DNA from: Cytophagales bacterium CG12_big_fil_rev_8_21_14_0_65_40_12
Lineage (GTDB): Bacteria; Bacteroidota; Bacteroidia; Cytophagales; Cyclobacteriaceae
DNA: 64,000 nucleotides
Assembly (NCBI GenBank): GCA_002786855.1
Contig: PCUU01000035.1
Location: 1-64,000 of the forward strand
Direction of reading: 5' to 3'
The notes under the pieces were generated by a model. It made no database searches, was not told the origin of the DNA, and saw only the letters and a program-made list of their open reading frames with translations. The translations under genes were made by a program, and so were the position numbers. Below are positions 1 to 9,711 of the stretch, in pieces (within the stretch, counting starts at the first letter, position 1; the number at the start of each line of letters is the position of its first letter).

Positions 1-1
1 C

Positions 2-820
2 TACCTTAGTAGATATTGGACTGTGTCGAGCAACGATATTACCACACCAGAATTTACTGCCGAAATGGAATACATCGATGCGGATGTGACAGGCACAGAG
101 GCCGATATGATTGCAGCACTTAGAAGAGAAATAACAGTAGCCATGGCTACATTTGATGATTGGAAAGTGGCTGGAACAGTGAACCCAACAACCAATCGAG
201 TGATCATCAATTCCGCGGATAATTTTGGAGATATGTATGCCATGGATAATACCATGAGTCGTTTGCCCATTGTGCTCATCTCTTTCCAAGCAAGCCTTGA
301 AAATAACAGTGTGGTTTTTGAGTGGAAAACAGCCTCAGAAACAAACAATCAATTTTTCACTATTGAAAGGTCTTTAGATGGGAGAAATTTTGAACCGATC
401 CTTTATAAAAACGGGGCTGGCACTTCTGCTGATGATCAGGTATACAAAGCATTTGATAACGATGAATTGGTTGGGCGAATATATTACCGCTTGAAACAGA
501 CGGACTTCAACGGTGCTTTTAAATATTCAGAAGTCATAAGCGTAAACATCTCAAATTTCAAGGAAGTAATAGCCTCAGTAAAAATTTTTCCGAATGCCGT
601 AAGGGCTGGAGAAGAACTGAATATTTGGATTGAGAATTTATCTCTCACAGGAACAACTATTGAGCTTATTTCTCTTGAGGGCAAGCCAGTTTTAAGCCTA
701 AAAGAGGTTCATAAGTCTCATGCCATAATTGAAATTCCAAGCCAATTGAAACATGGTTATTATCTATTGAGAACTAGAGGCTTAGGCTTTTCAACAACAA
801 AAAAGTTGATTGTCAAATAG
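2..820 (+). CDS. T9SS-sorted surface/secreted protein, C-terminal part (cut by window edge)
   Basis: The reading frame is open to the left edge: codons before the first possible GTG (position 23) read YLSRYWTVSSND, a normal interior stretch of this protein type. The true start therefore lies outside the window and GTG-23 is not a start. About 272 residues are visible. A hinge LPIVLISF is followed by a fibronectin-like module with the Bacteroidota signature W-TASE-NNQFF-IERS-DG. A Por-type C-terminal sorting domain follows, ending TTKKLIVK. Such domains take proteins through the type IX secretion system to the cell surface. The visible part is clearly paralogous to the end of the next gene on the same strand, so the two look like a tandem duplication. 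The functional N-terminal domain is not visible. Confidence 0.85.
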   Translation, partial: YLSRYWTVSSNDITTPEFTAEMEYIDADVTGTEADMIAALRREITVAMATFDDWKVAGTVNPTTNRVIINSADNFGDMYAMDNTMSRLPIVLISFQASLENNSVVFEWKTASETNNQFFTIERSLDGRNFEPILYKNGAGTSADDQVYKAFDNDELVGRIYYRLKQTDFNGAFKYSEVISVNISNFKEVIASVKIFPNAVRAGEELNIWIENLSLTGTTIELISLEGKPVLSLKEVHKSHAIIEIPSQLKHGYYLLRTRGLGFSTTKKLIVK

Positions 821-1050
821 CGTCTTTGTTTCAGACATGGATTATCCTTCGTTTTTCTGAAAATCTAGAAAAGAGCCACCCATATTTTTTAGATTCTTCA
901 TTCCATTTTAAACAAGAATTTTTCGTTTCTTTGTCAACTGAGCCTCAACTCAAAATGACTAAAATTCTTTCACCGGAAAACTAAAATTAGTCAAGACCGG
1001 ACTTTTGTTCTACCAATTTAAAGTCTCGACCATCAAACTTAGATTGATCA

Positions 1051-4000
1051 ATGGTGAAAGTATTATTTTTAATACTGTTTTTATTTTTGGGTGCGCTTTG
1101 TTTCTCTCAAACTGTCAGTAATGGTACTGGTGGTGGAGATTGGAATGTAGGAGCTAGCTGGGTTGGTGGTGTTGTTCCTCCGACTGGAGCGGATGTTATC
1201 ATTGCAACAGGCGATGTAATTACCATTTCTGGACCAATCACCAATGACGATATTAACAGTTTGACCCTCCAAGGTAGTGGAAATTTGGATTTCACTGGTT
1301 CCGAAACACTAATTGTTGCCACAGCTATCACCATGTCTGGTACAAGCAGTATTACAGGCACAGCAAACACACATAGAATTGATGCAGCCACCTTCAACAT
1401 TCCTTCTGGGACAGCCTCTATTGGAGGAATTCAACTGAATGTTTCTGGCTTAACCACCGTTACCGGCACCCTATCTTTTACAAGTATTTCGGGCAACAAA
1501 ACCTTTGGAGATGTAACTGTAACAGGCACTTGGAATAATTCTATTGTAACAGAGGTCTTTACGTTTACGGGAAACCTAGTAAATAACGGTACTTGGAATG
1601 GCTGTTTTAATACGACAGGCTGCGCATATACGATGACTAGTGCCACCGCGACTTTAAGTGGTGCGAGTACTTTTAATGTTACTGATTTTCTCGTGAACGC
1701 TCCAGCCACAGTAACCAATAATGGTTCGGTGGTGATGACAGATAATATTACCGGTTCTGGTACTTTTATCAATGGAGCGACAGGAACTTTGACCCTGAGC
1801 GATAATGGAATCTACTCCATAACAACTTTAACATTGAACACAGTCGGGAACAACGTCATCTATGCAGGAGCAACTAACGAAGTAATTAATATCGGCCCAT
1901 TTTATAATCTTGAGATCAATATGGCTGCCAATACCAATGTTTGTCAAATGAATGGAAGCGATGTAACAGTCAATAATAATTTGGTGATTACTCAAGGGAT
2001 TGTTAGACTTTTAAGCGCAAATACTCTTGCCGTAACTGGAAATCTAACGATTACTGTTAATGGAGAATTTGAACCAAACAATGCTGGTGCTATAGCTAAT
2101 ATTGGTGGAGATATCATTATGACAGGTGGACTATATGACCATAATAATGGAGACGTCAATGTCACCGATGACTTCTTGATTTCTGGTGGAACTTTTACCT
2201 ACACAGGAACTTCTACTTTGGACTTTGATCAAATGACGGTTGAAAACATCTCAGTCCTATTGTCTGGTGGAACCGTCACTTCTACAAGTGCGGTAGGTGA
2301 TGGAGTTACTTTGAATGCCGGAGGTATTTTCAATATTGGGGCGGCTACGGTCAATGTTACAAGTAACATTAATATAGCGAATGCCACAGCTGAACTTACA
2401 CCGAATAATGTTGGGGCAGTGCTCAACGTTGGAGGTGACATACTGATGTCAGCCGGTAACTATGACCACAACAATGGCGATGTAAACATTACCGATGATT
2501 TTTTGATCAGTGGTGGGGTATTGAACATTACTGGGGCTTCTACCGTGGACATGGATCAAATGACAATCACTAATTCTACAAGCACATTGGCTGGAGGAAC
2601 AGTGACGATCACCAATGTGGCAGACGGAATTACTTTGAATGCTGCTGGGGTTTTAATTCACAATGCTGCTACACTTAACCTAACTGGAAATTTAAATATT
2701 GCCAATGCCACTGCAGAATACTCTCCGAATAACGTTGGCACTGTAGCCAATATTGGAGGAAATCTGTTGCTATCGGCTGGGGAATATGACCATAATAACG
2801 GAGATGTAAATGTCACTGGCGATATCTTAGTCTCTGGAACTGGGCTGATGAACTTCTCTGGTGCTACCAGCACAGTAGACGCCACAGATTTCACTATGAC
2901 TAATGGTACTGCCAACCTTTCAGCTGGTACAATGACAATTTCCAATGCGGCCGGTGGAATGAACATCAATGGGGGCTTGGTAAATGTAAATGGAGCTCAC
3001 ACGCTAAACGTGACCAATAACCTAAGCATTGGAGGTGGTGAATTTCAACCCAATAATCTAAATATGGCAGCCAATATTGGCGGCAATCTCACTATGACCT
3101 CAGGGACTTTTGACCAGAACGATGGCGATATTAATATTACTGGAGATTTAATTATCAGTGGAGGAACAATGACCATGAATGAAGGTGCTACACCAGGCGA
3201 ATCGACCATTGATGCCACGGATATGACGGTGGCTGCACCAGCCAATATTTCTTTGATTGAAGGAACGATGACCATATCAAATGCAGCAGGCGGACTAACC
3301 GTAAATAGTGGCGATTTCGCTGTGACAAATGCCGCACATACTTTGGCCATTGCTGGCGATTATGATATCAATGGCGGGGCAAGTGATATCAATGCAGGGA
3401 CTGTGAGTTTTGTAAATATGGTCATCAATACGGGAGGAACCATCAATGTGGAGAGCCCTGTAATTACTTCAACCGGGCTTATCAATGTCATCAATGGCAC
3501 ATTCACAATAGATGGAGCAGCAGGTACTTACAATTTCAACGGTTTGACAGTAGGAGCAGCAGGTACTTGGAATGTGACTGCGGCCTATAGCCCTACTTTT
3601 ACGGGAAACTTGGTGAATAATGGAACCTTCACCGGATGCAATGGACTAGGCTGCGTTTATACCTTGACCAACAATCCGGGTTCAATTTCTGGCTCAGGTG
3701 CTATGAATGCCATGGCAGGCCTAAATATTACGAACTCCTATACCAATACCAATACTGGCGGAGTACAGATTACGAATTCAATTGCAGGCAATACTTTCAT
3801 CAATAGCACCAACGGGGTCATGAGCTATGGCGGTACTAATGCCAACTGGACTTTAACCAATTTTACAGCTAATGGTGCTGGAAATACAGTTACTTACGAT
3901 CGAACGACAACCAATCAACTCCTTCAACCTACCACCGACAATACTTATCATAACCTGGTGATCAATAAAGCAGATGGTCAGGACATGACCACGAGTTCTG

Positions 4001-5172
4001 AAATTACAATCAATAACCAACTCACGCTTACCGCTGGAGACATCATTATGGGTGGGCAAAACCTCATTATTGCTGCAACGGCCACAATTGTGGGAGGAGG
4101 CAGCACAAGCTATATTCAAGACACTGGAGCCGGTGTTTTACGTAAAATGACCACTGCAACGGGCTCTTTTACGGCTCCCATCGGAGGTACGACATTTTCT
4201 CCAATTACGATCAACTTAACAAGTGCGACTATTGGTGGTGGTGCTTCTTTAGATTTTAGTATCACCGATACAGCCCATCCGCAACGAGACCGTGACAATA
4301 CAGCGGATGTTCCCGCAGGCGATGACAACGGTACAGGCAAACCCGCTGCAGTTGATTTTTTGGATGTTTTCTGGACGGTGGCTGGCAACAGTATTACAAA
4401 TCCCGTGTATAATGCCTCTTATGTCTATGATGCCTCGGACTTTACCCAAACCACTGAAAGCAATATGGTCGGGACATTATATCGCGCGATAACAGGAGGC
4501 ACTTTAGATTGGTTGCCCACAGGAACTGTCAATGCCACCAACAATACGGTTACGTTCGATGGAGCCATAGCATTCGGTGATTTTTATGCCATGGACGACA
4601 CCAACGAGAGACTTCCTATTGTTTTACTTTCTTTCAAGGCAAAAGCTAATGCAGAAACTGTTGAACTGGAGTGGGTGACTGGAGCAGAAGTTAACAATCA
4701 ATTTTTTACCATCGAAAGGTCTGACAATGGTATTGATTTCGAACCTATTCTTTTTGTAGAAGGCGCTGGTAACAGCACTGAACTATTGACCTATACCGTG
4801 GTAGATGATGCCCCACTATTGGGAAGGTCTTACTATAAACTCAAACAGACCGATTTCAATGGTCAATTTGAGTATTCTGAAATTGTAAGTGTAATCTTTG
4901 AAGGGTCATCTACGTTTGATTTTGGCATGAAAAGCAATCCTATAGACCAAGGCCAAATGCTGGCAATTTGGAAGACTGCCTCGCTGGAGGGTTTAAGCCC
5001 AATCTTAAGTTTAAGGGATATTCGGGGGCAATTGATTACTGAAACAAGTTTACCTACCTTAAAGCATAATGATTATCAAATCCCTAATTCTAATCGCTTA
5101 AGTTCGGGTATCTATTTACTTTCAGTCAATTATTTAGGAGAAACCAAGACCAGAAAAATTATTGTCAGATAG
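1051..5172 (+). CDS. Large repeat-rich T9SS-exported surface protein (adhesin-like)
   Basis: A 1,373-residue protein starting at ATG 1051. It has a clear signal peptide (hydrophobic run ending CFSQ at about residue 20). Most of the chain is Gly/Thr/Asn/Val-rich, with short beta-strand-like repeats (GGDI, NNGDVNVT, ISGG) expected of a right-handed beta-helix or beta-solenoid. Four ~108-residue units are anchored near residues 351, 460, 568 and 676. A separate module (GNLVNNGTW...GC...GC) occurs near residues 174 and 852 and carries paired cysteines. From about residue 1187 comes LPIVLLSF and the same fibronectin-like module as the upstream gene, then a type A sorting domain ending KTRKIIVR. 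Known family behaviour is T9SS export and surface attachment. An adhesive or matrix role is inference. No catalytic domain was recognised. Confidence 0.85.
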   Translation: MVKVLFLILFLFLGALCFSQTVSNGTGGGDWNVGASWVGGVVPPTGADVIIATGDVITISGPITNDDINSLTLQGSGNLDFTGSETLIVATAITMSGTSSITGTANTHRIDAATFNIPSGTASIGGIQLNVSGLTTVTGTLSFTSISGNKTFGDVTVTGTWNNSIVTEVFTFTGNLVNNGTWNGCFNTTGCAYTMTSATATLSGASTFNVTDFLVNAPATVTNNGSVVMTDNITGSGTFINGATGTLTLSDNGIYSITTLTLNTVGNNVIYAGATNEVINIGPFYNLEINMAANTNVCQMNGSDVTVNNNLVITQGIVRLLSANTLAVTGNLTITVNGEFEPNNAGAIANIGGDIIMTGGLYDHNNGDVNVTDDFLISGGTFTYTGTSTLDFDQMTVENISVLLSGGTVTSTSAVGDGVTLNAGGIFNIGAATVNVTSNINIANATAELTPNNVGAVLNVGGDILMSAGNYDHNNGDVNITDDFLISGGVLNITGASTVDMDQMTITNSTSTLAGGTVTITNVADGITLNAAGVLIHNAATLNLTGNLNIANATAEYSPNNVGTVANIGGNLLLSAGEYDHNNGDVNVTGDILVSGTGLMNFSGATSTVDATDFTMTNGTANLSAGTMTISNAAGGMNINGGLVNVNGAHTLNVTNNLSIGGGEFQPNNLNMAANIGGNLTMTSGTFDQNDGDINITGDLIISGGTMTMNEGATPGESTIDATDMTVAAPANISLIEGTMTISNAAGGLTVNSGDFAVTNAAHTLAIAGDYDINGGASDINAGTVSFVNMVINTGGTINVESPVITSTGLINVINGTFTIDGAAGTYNFNGLTVGAAGTWNVTAAYSPTFTGNLVNNGTFTGCNGLGCVYTLTNNPGSISGSGAMNAMAGLNITNSYTNTNTGGVQITNSIAGNTFINSTNGVMSYGGTNANWTLTNFTANGAGNTVTYDRTTTNQLLQPTTDNTYHNLVINKADGQDMTTSSEITINNQLTLTAGDIIMGGQNLIIAATATIVGGGSTSYIQDTGAGVLRKMTTATGSFTAPIGGTTFSPITINLTSATIGGGASLDFSITDTAHPQRDRDNTADVPAGDDNGTGKPAAVDFLDVFWTVAGNSITNPVYNASYVYDASDFTQTTESNMVGTLYRAITGGTLDWLPTGTVNATNNTVTFDGAIAFGDFYAMDDTNERLPIVLLSFKAKANAETVELEWVTGAEVNNQFFTIERSDNGIDFEPILFVEGAGNSTELLTYTVVDDAPLLGRSYYKLKQTDFNGQFEYSEIVSVIFEGSSTFDFGMKSNPIDQGQMLAIWKTASLEGLSPILSLRDIRGQLITETSLPTLKHNDYQIPNSNRLSSGIYLLSVNYLGETKTRKIIVR
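2068..3165 (+). repeat. Four in-frame ~325-bp tandem protein-coding repeats
   Basis: Within the large surface protein, the block PNN-x(3-5)-A/L-N-I/V-GG followed by YDHNNGDVN-type and DFLISGG-type strands recurs. The GG-motif codons begin at 2101, 2428, 2752 and 3076, giving periods of 327, 324 and 324 bp (109, 108, 108 residues). The units have diverged at the DNA level, so they are old duplications rather than a freshly expanded array. Confidence 0.85.
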
Positions 5173-5179
5173 CGAATGA

Positions 5180-5710
5180 CTAGTTTTTAAAGTCATTATT
5201 GCAAACTGTGATACTTTTCGAGCCATTCAAGTAGGCTGCGTTATCGGGTGCATTTAAGCCAATATTAGTAGAGACCAAAATTTCATTTTCCATCGGGCCA
5301 GAGGCTTCAAAATGAATTTTAATGCTTCCATTGAACTGACTCAACTGGCTGAAATTGATCATGGTATTGTCATCTAGTCGATCAAGAATGGTCAGGCTTT
5401 TGCCAACTCCGTCTTCTTCCTTTAAGGTGGTTAAATAGGTTGCCACAACTCCATTGTCTTCCAAACTTCCAAAGTGCAAATGCACAGGGTGTTCGGCATT
5501 TTGCAATACATCGTTTACAGTCACTTCTATTTGTGCCCTGCCATCGGTGCGCTCCTTAATCACTAGCGTTCCCGTGGTCGTATTGCCATCCACAGTACCC
5601 GGAATCATTTGAAACTCAATCTCATTTCCTGTGAATTCAGTATTTTGATCTTTTTCTTGGCAGGAACTTGCTGCAACAAAAATCATAAGGAGGAAGAGTA
5701 TATTTTTCAT
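5180..5710 (-). CDS. CHRD-like domain lipoprotein
   Basis: The start is placed at ATG 5710 because it begins a lipoprotein signal (MKNILFLLM... with AASSC, lipidated Cys at residue 17). A longer reading from 5752 would bury it. The mature ~160 residues contain TGTLVIKE and HPVHLHFGS (about residues 74-82), resembling the His-rich strand of CHRD or superoxide-dismutase-like beta-sandwich domains, with IHFEASGP later. Two metal-ligand-like His residues are visible, but no full Cu/Zn SOD active site is, so enzymatic activity is not claimed. The protein is probably held on the periplasmic or outer-membrane face. It converges with the T9SS protein gene: the two stop codons are only 7 bp apart. Confidence 0.6.
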   Translation of the reverse strand: MKNILFLLMIFVAASSCQEKDQNTEFTGNEIEFQMIPGTVDGNTTTGTLVIKERTDGRAQIEVTVNDVLQNAEHPVHLHFGSLEDNGVVATYLTTLKEEDGVGKSLTILDRLDDNTMINFSQLSQFNGSIKIHFEASGPMENEILVSTNIGLNAPDNAAYLNGSKSITVCNNDFKN

Positions 5711-5786
5711 AGGACTATTTCTTAACACACTTTTTGAACGTTCAAATAACAATTTTGGTGCTGAATGAGAGCAGAATTTATTTCAG

Positions 5787-6755
5787 CTAAAACCCGATTG
5801 CTCTTTTTGCTTTTGCTAATACGCCTCTTGCCACAATCCTGGCTTTTTCTTCACCCTCCTCAAGCTTTCGATTGAGCTCGCCTAAGTTGCTCATATAGTA
5901 ATCATAAGTTGCTCTTTCTTTGGCATATTTTGTCAATATCAACTCATATAACGCTGTCTTTGCATGACCATAACCGTAATTGCCGGCTTCATAATTTTTT
6001 CTCATGGCCAAAGTCTCTTCTTCAGAGGCTAGCAAAGAATAAATCGCAAACACATTGTCTGAATCAGGGTTTTTAGGGGCTTCAAGAGGTGTGCTATCCG
6101 TTACGATTTGCATGATGTTCTTTTTAAGGGCCTTATCGGACTGAAAAATATCGATGATATTGCCATAGGATTTGCTCATTTTTTGTCCATCCGTTCCGGG
6201 AATGGTCATCACTTTTTCATCAATTCTTGCTTCTGGTAGAATAAATGTTTCCCCGAAAAGGCTGTTAAAAGTGGTTGCAATGTCCCTGGTCATTTCCAAA
6301 TGTTGACGTTGGTCTTTGCCCACTGGTACAATATTGGCGTCATAAAGCAAAATATCGCAAGCCATCAAAACGGGATAGGTAAAAAGACCAGCGTTCACAT
6401 CAGCTAATCTTTCAGACTTATCCTTAAATGAATGGGCATTCGCCAACATAGGAAAAGGAGTGAGGCAGTTCAAGTACCAATTCAATTCGCATACTTCTGG
6501 AATTCTGGACTGCCTATAAAAAGTATTTTTTTCGGTATCAAAGCCGAAGGCCAACCATGCGGCCGCTACGGCATTTGTATTGTCAATCCTGGTTTGGGGA
6601 TCTTTGATCGAGGTAAGTGAATGTAAATCAGCGATAAAGAAAAACGATTCGTTCTTGGGGTCTTTCGATAATTCGATTGCTGGAATGATTGCGCCAAGCA
6701 AATTGCCTAAGTGCGGTTTTCCTGAACTCTGAATTCCAGTTAAAATTCTTGCCAT
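5787..6755 (-). CDS. trpS: Tryptophanyl-tRNA synthetase
   Basis: Charges tRNA-Trp with tryptophan in the cytoplasm (class I aminoacyl-tRNA synthetase). The start is set at ATG 6755, giving 322 residues beginning MARILTGIQSSGKPHLGN, which matches the usual start of the family. An in-frame ATG at 6803 would add 16 atypical residues. Seen: the HIGH-type signature GKPHLGN (residues 12-18), the family block VPVGKDQRQHLEMTRDIA, and the KMSKS loop (residues 192-196, GQKMSKS). Length is normal for the family. The gene is divergent from the DUF1573 gene to its right, separated by less than 90 bp that must hold both promoters. Confidence 0.97.
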   Translation of the reverse strand: MARILTGIQSSGKPHLGNLLGAIIPAIELSKDPKNESFFFIADLHSLTSIKDPQTRIDNTNAVAAAWLAFGFDTEKNTFYRQSRIPEVCELNWYLNCLTPFPMLANAHSFKDKSERLADVNAGLFTYPVLMACDILLYDANIVPVGKDQRQHLEMTRDIATTFNSLFGETFILPEARIDEKVMTIPGTDGQKMSKSYGNIIDIFQSDKALKKNIMQIVTDSTPLEAPKNPDSDNVFAIYSLLASEEETLAMRKNYEAGNYGYGHAKTALYELILTKYAKERATYDYYMSNLGELNRKLEEGEEKARIVARGVLAKAKRAIGF

Positions 6756-6841
6756 TAATTCATTATTTGCCACAAATAAATGATTAATGACTGGTCGATT
6801 CAAGTACTGGCTCGTTATTTTTGAGGAACTACCATAATACC

Positions 6842-7900
6842 ATGCAAAAATCTACCGCTTTCCAGAGGATATTGACAATCTGCCTTCTGCTTTTTTCTAC
6901 GTCAATCCAAGCTCAGTTCAATCAAGTCATAGAGGTTGGTGTAATCCCTGGTGAGATCGGCACCTATCATGGCAGTTTATTTTGGCAGAATAATTCTTCG
7001 GATACCGTAGAAATTAGAGTAGTACCTAATGCTAAGCAATTGATTGCCCTTAAAAAGAGGTTCTTGGTGCTTCCGCAGCAAAAGGTGGAAATTCCTTTTC
7101 AGATCAATACCAAAGGTCTAGTCGGCAACTTTCAAAGTGAATTTATAATTACCAGCAATGGTTTGATGCTCGATCAATTCTTGATCAAAGCAAGGATTTT
7201 GGCTCCAGTAATGGATGTCTTTAAAGTATATCGAAATGAGTTTTTCCCTTTTCGCGCTGAGTCGCAATTGCTCAATTTCAAATCTGGTTTTATTGGCGAT
7301 ACCTTAAATGCTGAAATTGCACTCTATAATTTTGGTGGAGGTGCGGTTGATTTAAGGAATGTCGCTTACGATCAAAATTATGACATAGTTTTTTCAACAA
7401 AACTTGTTCAACATAATGGATTTACCTTGTTGAAGGCGCAATTAAGGACAGATGCGAGCTTTTCATTGGGTTTCAAAAGGAGTTTGATAAAAATCAATGA
7501 TAAGGCTGGTCGTTTGATTTTCACTCTTCCGGTTCAGTTTACACTTGAAGAAAGGCCCAACTTTACAGAGGAAAATTCACCGAGATTGGCAGTAAACATA
7601 GTGGAGCATGATTTTAAGTCAATACAGCAAAATAGCATTGGAAGCACGCAAATCCTCATTACGAACATCGGTACTAGCGTTTTGGAGCTGAAAAAAATTG
7701 AAAGCAACTGTGATTGCTTAACCTATCAATTATCCAAAGATAATTTGCAAGCAGGGGAGTCGGTTCAAATGGATGTGTTTTTTAATGCCAAAAACAGGGT
7801 CGGCTATGAGCGAAAAACCTTGGCCATATTCAGCAACGATCCCATAAGACCTACAACGGTGGTGGTGTTTAAAGCCAATGTAAGGCAACCGAACAACTAG
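6842..7900 (+). CDS. Secreted DUF1573-domain protein
   Basis: The start is at ATG 6842, which opens a standard signal peptide (hydrophobic stretch ending SIQAQ at about residue 25). The TTG at 6821 would only prepend seven residues. About 352 residues of all-beta sequence follow. The last ~110 residues carry the DUF1573 pattern: a strand HDFKSI, then IGSTQILITNIG, a cysteine pair NCDCLTY, and AIFSNDPIRPTTVVVFKANV. DUF1573 resembles Ig-like ASH/MSP domains common in secreted Bacteroidota proteins; its molecular role is not established. The stop codon overlaps that of the convergent gene to the right, so the two transcripts must overlap. Confidence 0.8.
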   Translation: MQKSTAFQRILTICLLLFSTSIQAQFNQVIEVGVIPGEIGTYHGSLFWQNNSSDTVEIRVVPNAKQLIALKKRFLVLPQQKVEIPFQINTKGLVGNFQSEFIITSNGLMLDQFLIKARILAPVMDVFKVYRNEFFPFRAESQLLNFKSGFIGDTLNAEIALYNFGGGAVDLRNVAYDQNYDIVFSTKLVQHNGFTLLKAQLRTDASFSLGFKRSLIKINDKAGRLIFTLPVQFTLEERPNFTEENSPRLAVNIVEHDFKSIQQNSIGSTQILITNIGTSVLELKKIESNCDCLTYQLSKDNLQAGESVQMDVFFNAKNRVGYERKTLAIFSNDPIRPTTVVVFKANVRQPNN

Positions 7901-8691
7901 GGCTTTAATATTTCTTCCAAAAGTTCAGAGAGGGTTTTATCACTTTCAATAGTCGACCTGAGGGCATTGATAAGATAATTGGGAATGTTTTCCTTAGCTT
8001 TTAGTTTGGAAGAAAAGTCTTTGAAAATTTGCTCAGCCTCGGATTGATTTGTTACCAAAGTAGATGCTTTTAATAAGGACTCAAATTGAATGAGCTGCTC
8101 CATTTTATTGGGCGAAATGGACTCAGACAAGACTTGAGCAGAGGGTGCATCTGCTTTAGCTAGGTTAGCCTTGGCATTTCCCGATGTAATAAATTCGTTG
8201 TATTCCGACACTACTTTTTCAATGTCTTTGCGTACGTATTCTTTGGATTGAAGCTTAGACACTAAATTGGCATTTTCAGCCAAGTAGCCTGACATTCCCT
8301 CTCTAAAGCCGAAAAAGCCCGGAACAACCCGTAATTCACCATCTGCTTTCAAAAGGATATCGGTGTCAAAGGAACTCATTTTTGGATTAGAGGAATATTT
8401 TAAAAGGCTTAAATAGCCATCTATGATAATTTTCGCCAATCTATATTGGTTATTGATTTTTATTGGCCGAAACTCGCCCTGACCTTTGATTTCTACCCGT
8501 TTGATGGAAAGGAGATTGTAGGTTTCTTTCCCGCTTTCGGTTTTGATGACTATGAACTCGGCATCAGTAACATTTGATAAAATCTGAATATTTCCCTCAA
8601 TTATTTCTCCATCTGACTTGGTCAAAAAGTCTTGAGAATAGCATAAAAGGCTTGTAAACAGAAGGAATAGACTGACTGAAATCTTAATCAT
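7897..8691 (-). CDS. Exported protein of unknown function
   Basis: The start is placed at ATG 8691, which begins a signal peptide (MIKISVSLFLLFTSLLCYSQ). The frame is open to 8802 but that extension is not signal-like. After cleavage comes DFLTKSDGEIIEGNI, a layout seen in many Bacteroidota periplasmic proteins that begin with a small beta domain. A further region contains DILLKADGELRVVPG, and the C-terminal half (about residues 150-260) is rich in helix-forming residues (SKLQSKEYVRKDIEKVVSEYNEF; LLEEILKP at the end). No family is recognised with certainty. The gene overlaps the convergent DUF1573 gene by 4 bp at the stop codons and is divergent from the polyphosphate kinase gene. Confidence 0.7.
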   Translation of the reverse strand: MIKISVSLFLLFTSLLCYSQDFLTKSDGEIIEGNIQILSNVTDAEFIVIKTESGKETYNLLSIKRVEIKGQGEFRPIKINNQYRLAKIIIDGYLSLLKYSSNPKMSSFDTDILLKADGELRVVPGFFGFREGMSGYLAENANLVSKLQSKEYVRKDIEKVVSEYNEFITSGNAKANLAKADAPSAQVLSESISPNKMEQLIQFESLLKASTLVTNQSEAEQIFKDFSSKLKAKENIPNYLINALRSTIESDKTLSELLEEILKP

Positions 8692-8811
8692 AAGGAATTT
8701 AAATTGAAGGGTGAAGTTATACGTAATTTTTGAACACTCATAAATTAACCTACTTGATGTTACGCGTATAGGCATTTTAGTTATTTTAACGTCCAAAACC
8801 ATTTCTTCATT

Positions 8812-9711
8812 ATGAGTGAATTTTTAATTACAGATGATTCGGTTAAAAGCAAGTTAAATCCTGATCAAATGCTTGACAACCGAGATTTTTCGGTGATCAA
8901 TAAACGCGAGGATTTGGTGAAAGTATTGAAGCAGAAAAAAAGAGGATATAACAAGGCACTTTCCAACCTTCAATACGAACATGAATTAGCGCAATTACAG
9001 GTAGAGCTGGTCAAGCTTCAGCACTGGATAGCCGAAACCAAACAGAGGGTAGCAATAATTTTTGAAGGGCGCGATGCTGCCGGCAAAGGGGGCACCATCA
9101 AGCGGTTTACAGAACACCTCAATCCTAGGTCTATGCGAGTGGTAGCGCTCAACAAGCCCACCGACCTTGAGCTAGGACAGTGGTATTTTAGGCGTTATAT
9201 CAAGGAATTGCCTTACGCAGGTGAGATGGTTTTTTTTGATAGAAGTTGGTACAACCGTGCGGTAGTTGAACCAGTTATGGGCTTTTGTTCAGAAGACCAA
9301 TATCAGCGGTTTATGCGTCAAGTACCAGAATTTGAACACATGCTTTTTGAAGACGGAGTTCATATTATAAAGTTCTGGTTTTCAATAGGTAAAGATGAAC
9401 AGGTTAGACGGTTCAATGAAAGAAGAGCCAATCCACTTAAGCAATGGAAACTCAGCCCTGTAGATGAAAAAGGACAAGAGATGTGGCAAAAATACACCTA
9501 CTATAAAGAGCAAATGTTTGCGCTTACCCATAACAGTTTCAGTCCTTGGATAATCATCAAAACCAATACTAAAAAGCAAGCACGCTTGGAAAGTATTCGC
9601 CACGTATTATCCAAGTTTGAATACCCCGGAAAGTCAGAAGCCGATATTGTGGTATTGCCAGACCCGAATGTTGTCATGAGATTTCACAGATCAATTTATC
9701 ATCTAATCTAA
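8812..9711 (+). CDS. ppk2: Polyphosphate kinase 2 family protein (copy 1)
   Basis: PPK2 enzymes transfer phosphate between inorganic polyphosphate and nucleotides in the cytoplasm. Seen: a Walker A motif GRDAAGKGG (residues 86-94), a lid-region NPRSMRVVALNKPT, the family Walker B block FFDRSWYNRAVVEP (141-154), and the conserved C-terminal PLKQWKLSPVD. Length (299 residues) matches one-domain PPK2. The N-terminal ~50 residues are more variable. The stop TAA overlaps the ATG of the second PPK2 (TAATG), indicating translational coupling. The subclass (ADP- versus AMP/GDP-phosphorylating) cannot be decided by eye. Confidence 0.95.
   Translation: MSEFLITDDSVKSKLNPDQMLDNRDFSVINKREDLVKVLKQKKRGYNKALSNLQYEHELAQLQVELVKLQHWIAETKQRVAIIFEGRDAAGKGGTIKRFTEHLNPRSMRVVALNKPTDLELGQWYFRRYIKELPYAGEMVFFDRSWYNRAVVEPVMGFCSEDQYQRFMRQVPEFEHMLFEDGVHIIKFWFSIGKDEQVRRFNERRANPLKQWKLSPVDEKGQEMWQKYTYYKEQMFALTHNSFSPWIIIKTNTKKQARLESIRHVLSKFEYPGKSEADIVVLPDPNVVMRFHRSIYHLI

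Noticed and set aside
821-1050. A small gene between the two T9SS protein genes
   Set aside because: No start, ribosome site or open frame of useful length was seen. It looks like plain intergenic DNA.
1107-4449. Several long open frames on the minus strand inside the large surface-protein gene
   Set aside because: They are by-products of the low-complexity, Gly/Thr/Asn-rich coding strand, have no signal or domain, and lie wholly inside a well-supported gene.
5180-5710. A Cu/Zn superoxide dismutase
   Set aside because: Only the HPVHLHFG-like strand is present. The full set of metal-binding histidines and the disulfide are not.
8692-8802. Longer N-terminus for the unknown exported protein
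   Set aside because: The extra residues precede a perfect signal peptide start and would cover the promoter region shared with the PPK2 gene.
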